DNA from: Isoetes taiwanensis
Lineage: Eukaryota > Streptophyta > Lycopodiopsida > Isoetales > Isoetaceae
Length of the DNA stretch: 64,000 nucleotides
Reading direction: 5' to 3'
Assembly (NCBI GenBank): GCA_021234155.1
Contig: JAJEKV010000036.1
Coordinates: forward strand, 12,415,426-12,479,425
Part shown: piece after piece, positions 24,950 through 35,685 of the stretch
Position numbering within the stretch: position 1 is the stretch's first letter
Layout: every line of letters starts with the position of its first letter
The notes under the pieces: model-generated
Told to the model about the DNA's origin: nothing
Databases searched by the model: none
What the model saw: only the letters and a program-made list of their open reading frames with translations
Made by a program: the position numbers and the translations under genes

Positions 24950-25240
24950 TTTTTTGGACAGACTCGCTTCGATGACAATTTCCGTATACTAACAGACATC
25001 CCCAACGAGTGCTGCATATGCTTCAACAACAACCACTGGAATCTTGACAGTATTGAGTAGCTTCTTCTTATCAGAAGGGACAGGCTCCCAACAAGTCACT
25101 TGGATAGTCTCAAAGTTTTCTTTCTTATCATCCATTGGGGCTCTTCAGTAGCATACCCTACCCACGTCGGACACAAGACATCATCAGGGCACACCATTAC
25201 AAAACATGCCTTGCGGTGATGGCTTGAAAAGGCCCAGTGT
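24950..25240 (-). pseudogene. Unrecognised coding fragment, frameshifted
   Basis: On the minus strand two adjoining frames read like real protein: HHRKACFVMVCPDDVLCPTW then VGYATEE, and after one shift PMDDKKENFETIQVTCWEPV then KKKLLNTVKIPVVVVEAYAAL. The composition and lack of stops within each half argue for decayed coding sequence. I do not recognise a family; it may be a captured gene piece. Confidence 0.4.
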
Positions 25241-25562
25241 GCCCGATCAAGCTCTCATCAATATCAGAGGTGTGCACATGCTTATTGAAATATATAAAAG
25301 ATATCAAATCACATATCAAATCACTGCAACACTCGGATCTATAATGATACAAAATCTTTTCCCAAAACTATTGTGATGTCATACCTCTATTGTGAGCAAT
25401 TAGCATCTCCTAGAGTGTGTTACCCTGACTTCAGACACCTCTTCAACACTATGAGCCAGTTGGAACTAAATGAGGTGGCCGTGAATTGTTGTAGCAAGAA
25501 TTTAACCCTTTTGAAACCAGACGTCCATTCATCATCTGCAAAACAGAAAGATATATCATTAT

Positions 25563-25780
25563 AAATTGGGCGCCCGCCGCATTTCCAAGCACAAAACACA
25601 TCTGAAAAATATATGAAAACATGGGAAAAATGTGAAAAAAAAACTAAAAAAAAAAAATTGGCCTGCAAATTGGGCGCCCGCCCTATTTGGGCTCGCCAAG
25701 TTGGGCGCTCGCCCCATTTCAATGCGCGAGATTGGGCCCCATGCGTGCACAAATTTGGGCGTCTCCCTTATCTCTGTGCA
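25563..25780. repeat. Cluster of GGGCG..CGCCC palindromic motifs
   Basis: Five or so copies of variants of AATTGGGCGCCCGCC / TTGGGCGCTCGCCC occur at irregular spacing. The same motif recurs at 26850-27335, 27486-27505 and 27588-27606. It is strongly GC-rich against an AT-rich background. Confidence 0.7.
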
Positions 25781-26246
25781 CGGGATTTGGTCTTCAGCAG
25801 ACTGAGCCCTACCTGTTGACTTACAATCACCACAAGTTGAGCCAAGCTAGTAGCATAACAAATTATTGACAACAACATTGTTTGCTCATTCTTAAATCAA
25901 ACCTTATGAGAAGTAGCTATGTCATTTCGACAATAAAAGGTCATACCTCATCTTGAAGCAAAAGAGTGTGTCTTATCACCTCATTATCAGTGTGGCAATG
26001 CATGCTGCAATTCTCAACCAAAGAGAAACATGGGTACTTAGAGCACTAGATAAAGGATATCTATTCTCCATTCGAAATTAAAATAACACTAAAATAGATC
26101 TAGAATTGCAATAAAATGACAACCTTGAATTGCAAATCACGAAAAGTCCTTGACCACAATACGCTAGCGCAAAGGGGTTTAGTCGAGAGCGGCAATGACG
26201 AGTAGTGAGGCCTTTCGGAAGATGGAAAGGATAGCAGTTTTTTAAA

Positions 26247-26375
26247 AGGGGGGAAATTTGAATTTGAATTTTGAATCTCAACAACCACGTGAATGGTCCA
26301 CGCGATAATGTTGAGTTGAGGGGGGAAATTTAAATTTTGAACCTGAACAACCACGTGAATGGTCCATGTGGCAGC
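26247..26375. repeat. Two-copy tandem duplication (~74 bp) and similar small duplications to 26700
   Basis: GGGGGAAATTTGAA... AACAACCACGTGAATGGTCCA occurs twice (26258-26300 and 26318-26370). Just downstream, GGCGCC(A/C)ATCTTCT with TTTTGAGGTGTTTTT is doubled (26507-26600), and AGTGTTTTTATTCCTTTT is doubled (26638-26685). No gene is seen. Confidence 0.7.
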
Positions 26376-26849
26376 TTTATTTTGAATTTTGAAATGGCCA
26401 CGCTCTATGGGCCCACTAACTACGCATGACCTTTCATTATGAGCATGCCACTTCCCCATCATGCATGCAACCTCCTCATCCTCCTCCTTATCTGCTCCTC
26501 TTCCTTGGAGGCGCCAATCTTCTGGAGGACCTTTTGAGGTGTTTTTCCATGTTTCATAAAGGCGCCCATCTTCTAGAGAACATTTTGAGGTGTTTTTGCA
26601 TGTCCAAGGCCGCCAAAGGTTAGCATATCTCCTTTCTTAGTGTTTTTATTCCTTTTGTATCATTTATTAGTGTTTTTATTCCTTTTTGTATAGTTTGTTC
26701 TATTGGCTTTATATGCCCACTTCAATTGTGCATGGCCCTTGTTTTTCTTTTACCTTTTTGTTGGGTGTGCATGTTGTATTTTGCTTTAACAAGGCTCACT
26801 TTTACTTAATAAGATTGGCCCCATTAGGTCTTCCCCTGTATGTTGTATG

Positions 26850-27335
26850 GAGTTTCCAACTTGGCACCCCACCTTGCCTGCATACTGCCCTGCCTAGACA
26901 TCACCTTGGCACCCCACCTTGCCTGCATACTGCCCTGCCTAGACATCACCTGGGGGTGCAAATTGGGCAATTTGGCACCCCACCTTGCCCACCTTGCTGC
27001 ATCTTGCCCGGCCGGACATCACTGGGGGTGCAAATTGGGTGGCCCAATTTGGCACCCACCTTGCGCATCTTGCCGCCCGGACATCACAGGGGGTGCAAAT
27101 TGGGCGGGCGCCCAATTTGCACCCCGGGTGATGTCCGGGTGGCAAGATGCAATTTTGCACCCCACCTTGCCCTACCCAGACATCACCTGGGGGTGGGGGT
27201 GTAACGCCCAATTTGGCACCCCACCTTGCACGCAGATGCCACATCCGCCGGACATCACTTGGGGGTGCAAATTGGACGGGCGCCCAATTTGGCACCCCAC
27301 CTTGCCTGCATACTCTGCCCTGCCCAGACATCACA
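26850..27335. repeat. GC-rich tandem array with palindromic cores
   Basis: About eight diverged units with CACCTGGGGGTGCAAATTGG, GCGGGCGCCCAATTTG and GGCACCCCACCTTGC, each ending CC(G/C)GACATCAC. Several units hold an inverted repeat (AATTGGGCGGGCGCCCAATT) that can fold. The long open frames across the array are a by-product of the repeat and have no recognisable domain. Confidence 0.85.
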
Positions 27336-27339
27336 TGAT

Positions 27340-28640
27340 TAAATAAATAAAAAAAAAAGAATATGCTCAATGAAGAATTGAAGTGTGCTTCTCTAGCATA
27401 TTGAATACAAACATGTGAAGGAAATATATGTATTGTAATGTAGATATTGTTCACCATATATCTCCAAGTGACCAGCTTGTACCTGAAATTGGGCGACCGC
27501 CCAATTTCAAGGCCCTTAACAATGGTCTTGTCTATCTTGTGATGGTTTATTTTTTTGACCTCTCGTCTAGGCCTGTCTGGCAAGAAATCTGGCGTCCGCC
27601 CAATTTGCAGGACGATCACTGTGTGGGACAAACTCATTTTCTTTAAATCTTGTCTTGTCTAGGAACCTGTAGTCTAGTAACTAATCACTATAAGTGAGTC
27701 ATGTCTGGCAAGAAATCCGGCAAGAAATTTGCAGGAGCATTATTTTTTTTACCTCTTGTCTTGTCTAGTAACTGTAACTCAGTCCTAGTCCTGTCTGGAA
27801 AGAAATCCGCCTGCCACATATGCTCTTTGAAGCAATTCCTGATGCACAAATCCTGTTAAACTTAATATTTTCTTATATCCTTAGATGCAGACATGCCTCA
27901 AAACAAGCACCATTTGAAGCAAATCCTTCATCCTTATAATATTTCAACCATTATGGCTGCATCTACATCTCCAGGAACTACTTTGAAATACAGTAGCAGG
28001 ATTCATGGCAGTAATACTAACAGGATTTATGGCAAAGACAGTAATACTAGCAGGATTCATGGCAGCCTCACTCTCGGCTGCATCTCTGATGAAATATTGT
28101 GTCTGTGAAGGCCACAAATGAAGGAGTGATTCTGCTGCCCTCTTCATCGGGGATAACTTCAATCCGATCATGCTGCCAAACTCCAACATGGTGCCAAACT
28201 CAGTTCCATGGTGCCAAACTCAGTCCCCAGCGCTTCTTCTTCTGAATAGCAGTACTGAGCTTGGCCCTAAAACACAGTATCTGAGCTGGGTCATACCTGC
28301 CATACGCCATACCCGGCCATCTCGGCCATACCCGGCCAAGTTTCAAGCTCGGCCATACCCGCTACCTGTGCCGCCATACCATAGCCAATAGGTTTTGCCA
28401 TAGCTCGAAGCTGTGTTAGGGTTAGCCGTTGGGCAATACCATACCCCATAGGTTTTTTGCCATGGATAGAAGCTGTGTTAGGGTTAGCCGTTAGGGTTAG
28501 GTTAGGTTAGCTTTAGTTTACTTAATTTTAATTCTTTAGTTACACAACGCATTTTTTCTTAGTTAATTGAATTCTTTTTGCATAATGCCCCTTTAAGCAA
28601 CACTTCCATAACATTAATAAATATGTTATTGGACGTGAAG
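27340..28640. other. Non-coding stretch with short repeats
   Basis: Contains single copies of the GGGCGnnCGCCC motif (27486, 27588), a short GCAGGATT(C/T)ATGGCA repeat (28000-28060) and CGGCCATACC repeats (28312-28370). At 28411-28512 are telomere-like GTTAGGG steps. I see no gene. Confidence 0.55.
28411..28512 (+). repeat. Telomere-like GTTAGG(G) steps
   Basis: GTGTTAGGGTTAGCCGTT occurs twice, followed by AGGGTTAGGTTAGGTTAG. It is far too short for a telomere and is irregular. It could be an interstitial remnant or chance. Confidence 0.4.
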
Positions 28641-30304
28641 CTATATGTTGTCCATGACATCCTTCTCAACCTCTTCTTCATTGCCTTGCAAGTTCTGTTG
28701 CCCTGCATCATTCCCATCATTCTTTTGACCTCTCCTTCTCAAAGGATACTTTCTAGTAACCTTGGTTTTGGTCTGAACAGCTGCTTTGGCCTTGCCACCT
28801 CCTTTCTTTTTGCTAGTCTCTTCTTTATTCAATGTCTTCTTTTCCTTCCCTGTCTTCTTCACAACCACATCAGCTTTTTCTTCTTGATCTTGCTTCTGCT
28901 TCTTCCTGGTTGGAGTGTCTAAGACATACTCAATCTCCTCATCTGAAGCAGCCTTTGTTTCTTCCTGAAATTTACTGCCACTTCTTAACTGCATTGGGGT
29001 CACCTGTCCCAGAACATTCTCTGTTTCAATATCAGAATCATCCCTGACATGACTCAACCTTCTTCTCTTCGTGCTAGTAGAAGGGGACTTCAATTGGTCA
29101 GATTGCACATCTGGGGACTTCAATTGGTCAGATTGCACATCTACTACATCTTCAATTGCCCGACCTGTATTTGATCCCAAATCTGATTTCCTGAAACTTA
29201 ATCTAGGATCAAAGGAAGCAACCCTGCTCAATCTGAATGAGGAATGCTCAAGCCAAGCTCAACATAAAGGTCTTCAGGAACTAGGCATTCACATTTCAAA
29301 CATTTGCCTTCCTTTAACAAGGCAGCACACATCACATGATATTCATGTGAGCAATCAAGAATTAAAGAAAGCTTGTACTTATCAGGAAATCCCAAACCAC
29401 AAGCATTACAAAATTTTTGTAAAAACACGGAAGATTTCTCTTGATGGTGTTGATGCGAAAAGTTGAATTCTTGATGTCTCCTAGATTGTCAAGGTTTTTG
29501 CATATTCCTTGGCTGCCTTGATGTCACCATCGGTTGAATTAATTCGCCTCCAAATTTCCCTTCTTCAAAATCAGATCACGGATCTCAGTGCGCATAATGA
29601 CTCCATGGACTCTGCAGCATACTCCTCAAACATTAACTTTCTCTCCAACTCCTTTATTTCCTGTTCTACTTCCTGTGTCATGAACAGGCCCCTCTTTTCA
29701 ACAAGCAGTGATTTCAATTGTTCCATCTTTGTGTCTTTTTCGGTTAGCCTTTTAAAAATTTTGTCATTTGACTTTTTTCTTTTGCGCGGGCTAACAACTA
29801 TATCCCGCATTTCTTTTTCCATCCGAGTTTTCTTGATCATAAGTTTTTTTCAGATTCTCTGTCACTATCTGCGATCAGGTTTCAAGTTTGTCCGATCAAG
29901 TTTACTACTTGCTACCTCTTTTGCTTTCTAAACCGAGGCTTTGAATCAATTTCTTGTTTCTCTTTAACACCTTGAACTCTCGGCCTGCTATGCCTGTAAA
30001 CCATAACCTGTGCACCATATGCAGCCCAATTGATTTGATGGCCTTCAGGATCTTCAAGACCTTCTTGGCAATTTTCCCAAGCAAATGCAAAGGCAAATTG
30101 CTTCCTGACTTCGTTGTTTGAAACCCCATCTGGATAAAGAATCCTTAACAAACTGTCCAATTTGGCCTTCAGATGTGGCTGAATAGCAGCAACTTTAGTG
30201 CCAGCCTTCGACTTGGGATTGAGGGGTTCTTGCCAAACTGATTCCCCTTTGTTCTTGTGTAACATTATTTGCCACCAATTGAATCGCTCGAGGCTGCAAA
30301 CCAT
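28641..30304 (-). pseudogene. T-transposon-associated gene: coiled coil, RING-like zinc site, basic tail
   Basis: Read from the T end inward in four segments. At 30304-29912 is a soluble N-terminal domain (MVCSLERFNWWQIMLHK, ILYPDGVSNNEVRKQFAFAF). At 29840-29571 is a charged coiled-coil piece. At 29428-29228 is a zinc site FCNACGLGFP... LDCSHEYHVMC ... GKCLKCECLVP, with CxxC, CxH, HxxC and CxxC spacing as in RING fingers. At 29231-28641 is an acidic/basic tail with a doubled DVQSDQLKSP and KKxGGGKAKAA. The frames do not all join cleanly (a stop between the first and second pieces), so it is either spliced in a way I cannot confirm or decayed. It may be an accessory protein of the T transposon; function unknown. 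Confidence 0.5.
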
Positions 30305-30514
30305 GGTTTGAAAAGGTGTATCCTTCGAAATCCTGTTTTTAGCGCCTCCTCTACCATTGTAATCGATTCACGAATGTAAGTTCCGGATAATTGATCTATG
30401 ATGTGAGCGGGAGAAAAACAGAGCAAAAGAAACACAAATTGGGATCAAAAAAAGGAAGGTGCCTGGAAGCTAGGTGCGCGCGGGAACCGAGGTCGAGATT
30501 GTGGGAGGTATAAC

Positions 30515-30592
30515 TACGGGTTGCTAAGTGCTTGGAAGTGCTTTAGGTGCTAAGTGCTTTCGCGTTTTTTTGGGTAGCATTACCATATTTAC
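30515..30592 (+). repeat. Right end of a T-family DNA transposon
   Basis: Subterminal AAGTGCTT repeats (TAAGTGCTTGGAAGTGCTTT, GCTAAGTGCTTT) lead to a T run and the terminal GGGTAGCATTACCATATT(TAC) at 30572-30592. The last 21 bp are identical to 54821-54841, which is likewise preceded by AGCACTT repeats. DIRS coding sequence starts directly after it. Confidence 0.72.
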
Positions 30593-31140
30593 ACCCATTA
30601 TGCTTAAAGCACCAAATCGCCCTCCGACCTTCTTGGATACCTAGAACCCTTAATCAATGGGCAGACTCCTCATCCAAAATTGAGATTTTGATGACTATGG
30701 ACTTCCCTTGGATGCCTTTCGCCTCCTCAAGCTACGATGTGGACCTCAGGATTGGGACTGTTTTGGCAATCCTTACAATCATCTGTTACCAAATTTTAAT
30801 TGTTGGTACCCAATCCCTGATCAGCGCGTACCCCCAAATGCTTATAGTAAATCTTGGCACAGTCTTAACAACTATTGTTTTCTGCCTCCTTCCTTGGTAT
30901 TTGAGACTTTCTAGTATGCTATTACTTGTAAAGCTGACATCACTCTTGTGATCTTTCAACGGGAATCAGTCCCATGGTGGCCAGCCCTACATGATGACGT
31001 GGGAGGTTGGCATCCTTCCTTCGTGGGTCATTTATACTTCCCATCTGGAGGACAAAGTTTGATCACTAGCGCTCATTCCTCACGGCCACATCATAAACCA
31101 ATTAGTCCTCTGATTGCTCTTCGACTAGCAGCATCTAACT
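30593..31140 (+). pseudogene. DIRS-like retroelement: end of RNase H and linker region
   Basis: After the T end the frame reads PLCLKHQIALRPSWIPRTLN then QWADSSSK, the 'WIPR-N-ADSLSK' end of the DIRS RNase H. It shifts frame to LDAFRLLKLRCGPQDWDCFG, LPNFNCWYP, NNYCFLPPSLVFETF and finally PWWPALHDDVGGW, SPLIALRLAAS. This is the conserved stretch between RNase H and tyrosine recombinase in DIRS elements. It ends with TAG directly before a GTGAGT donor-like site (31141). The N-terminal neighbour of this sequence lies on the other strand at 54842. Confidence 0.75.
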
Positions 31141-31680
31141 AGGTGAGTTTATTTTCCATTAGAGAAAATATGGGGTCTCCAAAGGGCCCTTTATGAAAAT
31201 AGAGAAATTCCACATCAGATTTTTACTCTAACCAATCAGAAATGAGTGCCTTTGTTCTTTGTTCTTAATCTATACATGCCTGCCATGCCATGCCATATTA
31301 GCTTTGGTAGCCATGTGTCGGATTTAGATAGGGTTCCTTCTCCCAAGGGAGACTCCCAAATCTGTCCCATTCTCCCATAGAGAGATTTGAGGTCATTTAC
31401 TTACGTGCAGTTAATTTTGGTTTTAATTCCATTTTGGCAGGATCGAGCTGGTGTGGGAAACCACAGGGTATCGAAATTGCATAGGAAGACCTATTGTGAA
31501 GCACAGAAGCTTCTCCAAATCAGGTCTCAAACACGGATATACTGGAGATAGGGTTCAGTTCTGATCTGCCAAATTGTTTTTGAAGAACAGGGGCCAGTGC
31601 TAAGCTCACAGGGATAAGGTATAGATCCGACATTTCAAATTTCCATAAAACTAACTTTTTGTTTTTGGCATTCATGCAGT

Positions 31681-33375
31681 ATGAGCAATCGATCTGAAGG
31701 CCGATCTGAAGTAAGAACAGTAGTCCTTCACAATGTCAAAGATGCCAATGGCGAATGGCTTGACTTTGTTGTTTCTGTTGGCTGCTGGCTTACCCTCCGT
31801 CCTAGATCCACAAGTACTCATGCAGTGAAAAGACCCAGAGTAAAGGATGTGAATGCCCACTGGAAAGCCCATGTAAAAGGAATTGTATTTGGTTCAGGAG
31901 GCACTAAGAAGAAGGAGGTCATTGTGGAGCATGGGTACACTAGCTCTGATTTGGCCAACAAAAAAATTTCTAGAAGCCCAGATCTTGAAGCCAACACCAT
32001 TTGTTCTTCGGATTACACTGACAAAGTTTCTGCCTGCAGCATTACTAGTGTGCTTGAAGTGTATCATCACAAGCTTGGTCAATTGATTTTTCAGGATTTT
32101 GCATCCACCTTGAGAGCCCAAGGTATTTTCTTTCACAAGTATCATTATACGGTCTCTCGTGTAGGTATTGGTAAGTTAGCTGAGATTGGAGCGCCGAATT
32201 TGAAGCAAATTGGTGCTGATTTTTATGACTGGAGTCTTGTAACAGCATATCAAGAATGTATTGGAGCTGAATTCTTTAGAACACTGACAGAAAGAGGTGG
32301 GGTAAGATGTGCATTCAAAGTATTTCTACCAATTGCTGCCTTTGCTTCCTTTTTCAAGCATGAGAACATTAGTGTGGCACGAGTAATATACATGGTCAGC
32401 AAACTCTCATCTGAAGCATTAGACTTACTGTTCCCAAGTAACAGGAAAAGTAGGCAGCATGAAAGTGGAGGGAAACTGACTGAAACCTCGGTTGCATGCG
32501 ACACACTAGTGTTCAGGTATGTTGCTTGATTCACTATAGTCTTTGATTAAGTCCGAAATCTTTGACACTTGCTACTGCAGGTACAGAATCACTAAGCAGA
32601 TATTGTATGCAAGCAAGCTCTCATCTGAAGCATTAGGCTTACTGCTCCCAAGTAACAGGAAAAGTAGACAGCATGAAAGTGGAGGGAAAATGACTGAAAC
32701 CTCGGTGGCATGCGACACACTAGTGTTCAGATATGTTGCTTGATTCACTTTAGTCTCTGATTAAGTCTGAAATCTTTGACACTTGCTACTGCAGGTACAG
32801 AATCACTAAGCAGATATTGTATGCAAGCAAACTCTCATCTGAAGCATTAGACTTACTGCTCCCAAGTAACATGAAAAGTAGGCAGCATGAAAGTGGAGGG
32901 AAACTGACTGAAACCTCAGTTGCATGCGACACACTAGTGTTCAGATATGTTGCTTGATTCACTTGAGTCTCTGATTAAGCCTGAAATTTTTGACACTTGC
33001 TACTGCAGGTACAGAATCACTAAGCAGATATTGTATGCAAATTACTTTGTGGAGAGAAGACGACGCATTTGGGAACAAGATCATTGGGAATGGAAGGCGA
33101 TGGAAGATCACCGAGCCACTTCAAATTCAATGGAGCTCTCAATAGCTTGTACGGGTATGGATGACAGAACTTTTAATGTGGAGGAAGATTGGACATTATT
33201 CGAGTGCAGAAAGCTAGTAGAGTCATTTTGCTGTTATGGTGATTTTCAATTCTATTTGGATGGTAAAAAGGTTGGCTTCCATCGTAAATCTGACGTGCAA
33301 TGCAAGAGCTGCAAGCCCCCAAGCGCTCTAAGCATTGTAATCTTGGATAATGGTAGAGTAGGTGGCTGTTCATGA
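31681..33375 (+). CDS. Gene X, copy B: unrecognised protein, tandemly duplicated exon
   Basis: Exon 1 (31681-32516) opens with MSNRSEGRSEVRTVVLHN and stays open for 278 codons. It ends at a GT donor in phase with the acceptor at 33009. The last exon (33009-33375) reads YRITKQILYANYFVERRRR, DHWEWKAMEDHRATSNS and VQCKSCKPPSALSIVILDNG to a TGA; joined they give 400 residues. Between them are two extra 150-nt (50-codon) exon-like copies (32581-32730, 32795-32944), also in phase, but their donor GT has become AT. The start ATG directly follows a GCAG acceptor-like site, and a possible 5' exon lies at about 31441-31560. No signal peptide, membrane segment or known domain is seen; a CxxC is near the C-terminus. 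The gene is inside the composite repeat, with decayed copies at 22.3 kb and 46.3 kb, so it is probably a mobile-element gene or a captured gene. Confidence 0.6.
32398..33039. repeat. 214-bp tandem triplication containing an exon and an intron of gene X
   Basis: AGCAA(A/G)CTCTCATCTGAAGC starts at 32398, 32612 and 32826, an exact 214-bp period. Each unit holds exon end, intron (about 64 bp) and the start of the next exon. Copy C (46,974-47,180) has a single unit, so the expansion arose in copy B. Confidence 0.92.
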
Positions 33376-33689
33376 TCAATGTGATGTAGTTTCTGTCACT
33401 AAAGTGCAGCAAAAGATTAGGTTGAGAATACTGGTGGAAATCAGGTTCAAATCCTGACACTCTAAAATGCATGTCAGCAAGTTCTGTGAAAGTTATATCA
33501 ATAGGTTTACTTCACGAATTTAGCAAGTTTTCAGCTTGAATTTAATCACCAAGTTTTCTGATTGCTTGTTCTATGTTTCACTTGCTTGTTTGTATCCAGA
33601 CAACCATGATTTCAGCAAACTAAAGATAAGAATAAGTTCTAAGTTTCATATGTTCTAAAGTTATGATTCCAGAATATCCTAAGTGTAGG

Positions 33690-34300
33690 TGAGTATTAAA
33701 ACTTAATATTGATTTTGAATTGTAAGTAATAAACAAGTTTTACTAAACAGGTTAAATACTAAACAAGTCTTGCATGATTCAGGTCTGTTATTACAAATAC
33801 TTGTGCTAAATTCAAGTTGCATAACTGTTATACCAATTGCAAACTAAATATCAAACATGATTCAAGTCACTTCTAAATACTTGTGCCAAATTCATGTTGC
33901 ATGTCTTATACCAGTTGCAAGTTAAATACCAAACATGTTTGACATGATTCTTAAGTTTGCACTTCTAAATACTTGTGCCAAATTCATGTTGCATGTCCTA
34001 TACCAGCTGCAAGTTAAATACCAAACAGGTTTTACATGATTATTAAGTTTGTATTTCCAAGTACTTGTGCCAAATTCAAGTTGCAAGTTAAATATTAAAC
34101 ATGGTTTACATGATTCTTAAGTGTGTATTTCCAAATACTTGTGCCAAATTCAAGTTGCAAGTTAAATACCAAACAGGGTTTACATGATTTTCAAGTGGCT
34201 TATTGCAGGAAATTCATGTCTTGTACTTTCAAGTGCTTGTATGCGATTCTTATCTGTACTTCCAAGTACTTGTGTGTATTTCAAGTTGGAAACAATATCA
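33690..34300. repeat. Degenerate tandem repeats between genes X and Y, copy B
   Basis: Mirror image of 21385-21940: units with TTGCATGTC(T/C)TATACCAG, TGCAAGTTAAATACCAAAC and TACTTGTGCCAAATTCA. The array separates the convergent genes X and Y. Confidence 0.8.
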
Positions 34301-34583
34301 GTAAAAGAACAGTAACGGTAGAAAAGAATAGACAGTTTAGTCAACTAAAAGAACAGTGGAAACTAAAAGAACAGTAAAAGTATAAAAGGTTTACAAGAAT
34401 AGAAGTCTGTCATTTACTGTAAATGGTCAGGTACAAAGCTTTTCATAAAAAATTTATCACAAGGACGCTTTACAAAAATAGTCACAAGGACACATGCAAA
34501 ATATACAAATGAAAGATGAGCCTGGGATAAGAAAAAACACAAAATATATAAAGTAATACATAAGCTGATAGCAGGCTTGATCT

Positions 34584-34873
34584 TCAGGCGGGGGGCACCC
34601 TCAGCTCAATATGCAGGTCATCTTCCATGGCATACATCTTCATTTCCAAGAGGCGCTCTTGATTTGGGTAAGCTCGATCAACCCATTCAAGGACCCTATA
34701 AGAATAGACAGCTCCAGCCTCAATAAGCTTCTCAACTTCAGGAGGAGTGAACCTAGCCACCACTGTAACCGGATGGCCTCCACTTGAAGAGACTGACTCT
34801 GATCGAGCTGGCGCCAACTTGCAGAAACAATAGATGGAGTAGGTGCAGATTGTGTTACCTTTATCTTGGCCAT
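34584..34873 (-). pseudogene. Gene Y, copy B (one frameshift)
   Basis: ATG at 34873 gives MAKIKVTQSAPTPSIV. A small lesion after SIVSAS shifts the frame; the rest is intact in the second frame: GGHPVTVVARFTPPEVEKL, RVLEWVDRAYPNQERLLEMK, ending HIELRVPPA at 34584. A leader rich in pyrimidines on this strand precedes the ATG, as in copy A. Copy A keeps the frame here but is broken further on, so the ancestral protein had about 95 residues. Function unknown. Confidence 0.6.
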
Positions 34874-35580
34874 GGAGCTCGAAATCTGGAGAGGAAGCTG
34901 GACGAATTGGCGCTGAAGTGAAGAGGCAAAATTTTGGGAATGAAGTGAAGAGAAGAAAGGGAAGTTTGCATGTATACGATTATTTTCCTCGAGACCCTAG
35001 CCACCCACCTCAATATTTTTCCAAATGTTCAATATCTTATTATCCCATGGGTTGATGATCAATTAGATTAAGTTCCAATGGGTTTAAGTTTCATGATTTT
35101 ACTTCATGCTCAATCCTAAAGAAAACTATGGAATCATCTTCATTGTTGCATTGCTTTTAAAGTCTGTAAAGTTTGGGGTTGCCGAGCTATTTTGGTTGCA
35201 TGGATTCTGCTTCAGAAGAAACTATCCAGTGTTTCCTCATTAAGGTTGATGATTATGGTTGGTAGTTGGGTCCATATAATAGCTTCACTTTGTCTATTCA
35301 CTATGTAGATACCAAATAGAAGTAGTCTATTCACTATGGACACATTGGCATAATACACGTGTCTACGTGGTGAATACAAGGTGCACATGGGATGTTGCTT
35401 CGATTTAACATCCCATGGGTTGAACTATAGGGGTGCCTATAATAGGTTAAATTAACAAGAAACAATGTAAGCATGCCTAGAAAACCATGGTATGAATCAC
35501 TTCTTACATTTAACATTCCATGGGTTGAGCTATGGGTGTGTCCATAATAGGTTAAATTAACAAGAAACAATGTAATGCCA

Positions 35581-35608
35581 CGGTTCTATTGCGACAGCAA
35601 TAGAACCG
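35581..35608 (-). other. 3'-subterminal hairpin of the Helentron-like element
   Basis: CGGTTCTATTGC and GCAATAGAACCG form a perfect 12-bp stem around a 4-nt loop. It lies six bases from the element's 3' end, where such elements have the termination hairpin for rolling-circle replication. Confidence 0.85.
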
Positions 35609-35612
35609 ACAT

Positions 35613-35624
35613 TCCTTGGATGGG
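35613..35624 (-). repeat. Subterminal partner of the asymmetric inverted repeat
   Basis: TCCTTGGATGGG here and CCCATCCTAGGA at 41979-41990 are inverted copies with one mismatch. The 41990 copy is at the very end of the element and this one is about 38 bp inside the other end. Confidence 0.8.
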
Positions 35625-35685
35625 GACGTCCCTTTGTCACTCCTTCTATTTATTCAGCCTCTCTTCATTGTTCTATCATTGGCGT

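Noticed and set aside
26686-27637. Long overlapping frames on both strands (up to 232 codons)
   Set aside because: They are created by the GC-rich tandem array; translations are repeats of the same phrase (APHLACILPCLDIT-like) without a fold.
28411-28512. Interstitial telomere
   Set aside because: Only a few irregular GTTAGG(G) steps; too short and impure to claim more than a resemblance.
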